Positions 62,700 to 64,000 of a stretch of 64,000 nt of DNA are shown piece by piece. The number at the start of each line of letters is the position of its first letter. The stretch's first letter is position 1. The stretch is from positions 62,001 through 126,000 of the forward strand of contig NZ_FWXU01000004.1 of the NCBI RefSeq assembly GCF_900176345.1. The letters run 5' to 3'. This stretch comes from Rhizobium sp. RU36D. GTDB taxonomy: Bacteria > Pseudomonadota > Alphaproteobacteria > Rhizobiales > Rhizobiaceae. The notes under the pieces are model-generated. The model was given only the letters and a program-made list of their open reading frames with translations. It made no database searches and was not told the origin of the DNA. The position numbers were made by a program, and so were the translations under genes.

Positions 62700-63869
62700 T
62701 TAAACCTGTTCGCCGGCGCGGTAGCCATAGAGCCAGTCGAGATCGCTGGCCAGGCTTTGCGGTGGCCGCAGCGCCAGCACGAGATCGCGGCCCATGCGGA
62801 TCGGGCCGCGCGCGTGATAGACAAACTTGTTGAAGGCACCGCGCTGCCGCACCCGCGCCGCTCGCGCCTGTCGAAGGCTCTGGTACCGGTCGAGCGCAGT
62901 CTGCAGCGGATGATGCGCAAGGAGCGCCGCCAGGTCGAAACCATCCTCGATCGCCATCGCAGCCCCTTGGGCCGAAAACGGCATCATCGCATGGGCCGCA
63001 TCGCCGACCAGAACCGTGTCTCCGCCGCCATGCCATTGACCCGGTCCCGCCTGGAATAGCGGCCAGTAGTTCAGCGCAGGCGCTGATGCGATCATCGACT
63101 GCAGGGACGGGTGCCAGCCCGCGAAGGCGCGCGCCAGAAGGGCCTTCTGGGCCTCCGTTCCGGTGGCGGACCAGGTCTCTCCGGGGCTCACTCCGGCACT
63201 GATGGCCACGATATTGTAGCCGCTGATCTCGCGCAGTGGATAGGCGACCAGATGGCAGTTCGGCCCAAGATAAGCCGTGACGTTGGCCGGATCCAGGAAG
63301 CCGGGTCCCCCCTTGGCCGGCAGCGTGAAGCGCCAGGCGACATTTCCGGAGAACGAGACCTCCGGCGCCCCCGGTATCATGATGCGCGTCCGTGACCACA
63401 CGCCGTCAGCGCCAATCACGACGTCGGGTGAGTGCCCGACGAGTTCGGCAAGCTGCTTGCGCCCGGCATCCTCGATTCGGGTGCCGAGATGCAGGCGTAT
63501 CAGCGGGTTCTTCAGCACTACCGACAACAGGGACTGCTGCAGCGTCGAGCGATGAAGCACCCCATAGGGAGCGCCCCAGCGATTCTCCGCAAACGAGCCG
63601 GCGGGTACGGCCGCGAGCGTCTTCAGGCTAAGGCCGGAGGCGAGATTGATATAGTCAGGCCGACGCCAGTGGGCCTCGATGTCCTGGAGAACGCCGAGGG
63701 CCTGCAAAACGCGCGAAGCATTCGGTGAAAGTTGCAGACCGGCGCCCACTTCGCCCAACTGCGGAGCCTGCTCCAGGATGTCGGCATGAATCCCGTGATG
63801 GGCCAGCGACAATGCGGTCGAAAGGCCGGCAATGCCGGCGCCGACCACCACGGCGGATGTAACGGGCAT
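62700..63869 (-). CDS. FAD-dependent aromatic-ring monooxygenase-like protein
   Basis: 389-residue flavoprotein of the salicylate/3-hydroxybenzoate hydroxylase class. FAD site VVGAGIAGLSTA is at about 8-19, the DG motif in VIGADGVWSRTR, and the second flavin motif GDAAHAMMPFSAQGAAMAIED near residue 290. Substrate unknown; ubiquinone-pathway or aromatic catabolic roles are both possible. The gene lies beside an NDUFS6-like gene on the same strand, which does not settle the matter. Confidence 0.85.
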   Translation of the reverse strand: MPVTSAVVVGAGIAGLSTALSLAHHGIHADILEQAPQLGEVGAGLQLSPNASRVLQALGVLQDIEAHWRRPDYINLASGLSLKTLAAVPAGSFAENRWGAPYGVLHRSTLQQSLLSVVLKNPLIRLHLGTRIEDAGRKQLAELVGHSPDVVIGADGVWSRTRIMIPGAPEVSFSGNVAWRFTLPAKGGPGFLDPANVTAYLGPNCHLVAYPLREISGYNIVAISAGVSPGETWSATGTEAQKALLARAFAGWHPSLQSMIASAPALNYWPLFQAGPGQWHGGGDTVLVGDAAHAMMPFSAQGAAMAIEDGFDLAALLAHHPLQTALDRYQSLRQARAARVRQRGAFNKFVYHARGPIRMGRDLVLALRPPQSLASDLDWLYGYRAGEQV

Positions 63870-63898
63870 GGAAGATGCCGATCCGTTCTAGGCTTCGT

Positions 63899-64000
63899 TT
63901 AAGCCACCTTCGACAGGAAGACGCAGCCGGCCGGATTTGTCTGGTCGGCCTTCAGGGAAGGATTGTAGCGGTAGAGGGTCGAGCAATAGGAGCAGACCTT
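63899..64000 (-). CDS. NDUFS6-like zinc-finger protein, C-terminal part
   Basis: The last 33 codons of a gene entering from the right edge. VCSYCSTLYRYNPS and PAGCVFLSKVA are the end of the zf-CHCC domain with its cysteines, as in bacterial homologues of mitochondrial complex I subunit NDUFS6. Together with the NDUFS4-like gene at 54.8 kb it adds to the set of alphaproteobacterial complex I accessory genes in this window. Confidence 0.8.
   Translation of the reverse strand, partial: KVCSYCSTLYRYNPSLKADQTNPAGCVFLSKVA

Overview
The window looks like a chromosomal segment of a Rhizobiaceae alphaproteobacterium (Rhizobium / Agrobacterium / Allorhizobium type). The support is high GC, a fused secDF, a rhaRSTPQUK / rhaDI rhamnose locus of the rhizobial type, an aapJQMP general amino-acid transporter, Si-specific transhydrogenase, class I PHA synthase, DUF1127 proteins, RIME-like intergenic palindromes and bacterial homologues of mitochondrial complex I accessory proteins. 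No phage, insertion sequence, CRISPR array, rRNA or replication origin is visible. The layout is mostly compact housekeeping.

Left part (1-17 kb): tatABC, serS, surE, pcm and an NlpD/DipM-like LytM protein run rightwards to a strong terminator. A DUF815 ATPase faces them. yajC and secDF follow, then homologues of complex I assembly factors NDUFAF3 and NDUFAF6 and an unknown anchored protein. trmFO and two DUF1127 genes are on the minus strand. Next to the second DUF1127 gene lie a RIME-like repeat and a three-hairpin small RNA whose loops carry an anti-Shine-Dalgarno sequence (alpha-r14 / cuckoo RNA type). DUF2157 and GDYXXLXY membrane proteins follow.

Middle (17-46 kb): tRNA-Leu, trigger factor, an EEP-fold phosphodiesterase, sthA, a 1-Cys peroxiredoxin, the sfsA-map-radC run, phaC, a lipoprotein, alaC-hom, three tandem small acidic membrane proteins of one unrecognised family, and recJ. 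A complete L-rhamnose locus then occupies 34-45 kb. rhaI and rhaD run left; rhaR-rhaS-rhaT-rhaP-rhaQ-rhaU-rhaK run right. They are separated by a symmetric operator whose two arms each contain the -35 box of one of the divergent promoters. An anti-sigma-type kinase / STAS pair follows.

Right part (46-64 kb): two identical tRNA-Glu genes, each with its own promoter, bracket a 4.8-kb one-carbon module: a GntR regulator, a LigM/DesA-like tetrahydrofolate-dependent demethylase, purU and a methylenetetrahydrofolate-reductase-like gene. Palindromic operators precede two of these genes. Then come a lipoprotein, glyoxalase I, a double cold-shock protein, a DUF192 protein, tRNA-Pro, an NDUFS4 homologue, tRNA-Arg, a second RIME-like repeat, a secreted protein, aapJQMP, metC, an FAD monooxygenase and the end of an NDUFS6-like zinc-finger gene. 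aapM is about 140 codons longer than usual and carries an AT-richer internal block.

The strongest leads for something new are the small-RNA/DUF1127 locus, the enlarged AapM, the three-member small membrane protein family and the tRNA-flanked demethylation module. I found no obviously new defence or mobile system.
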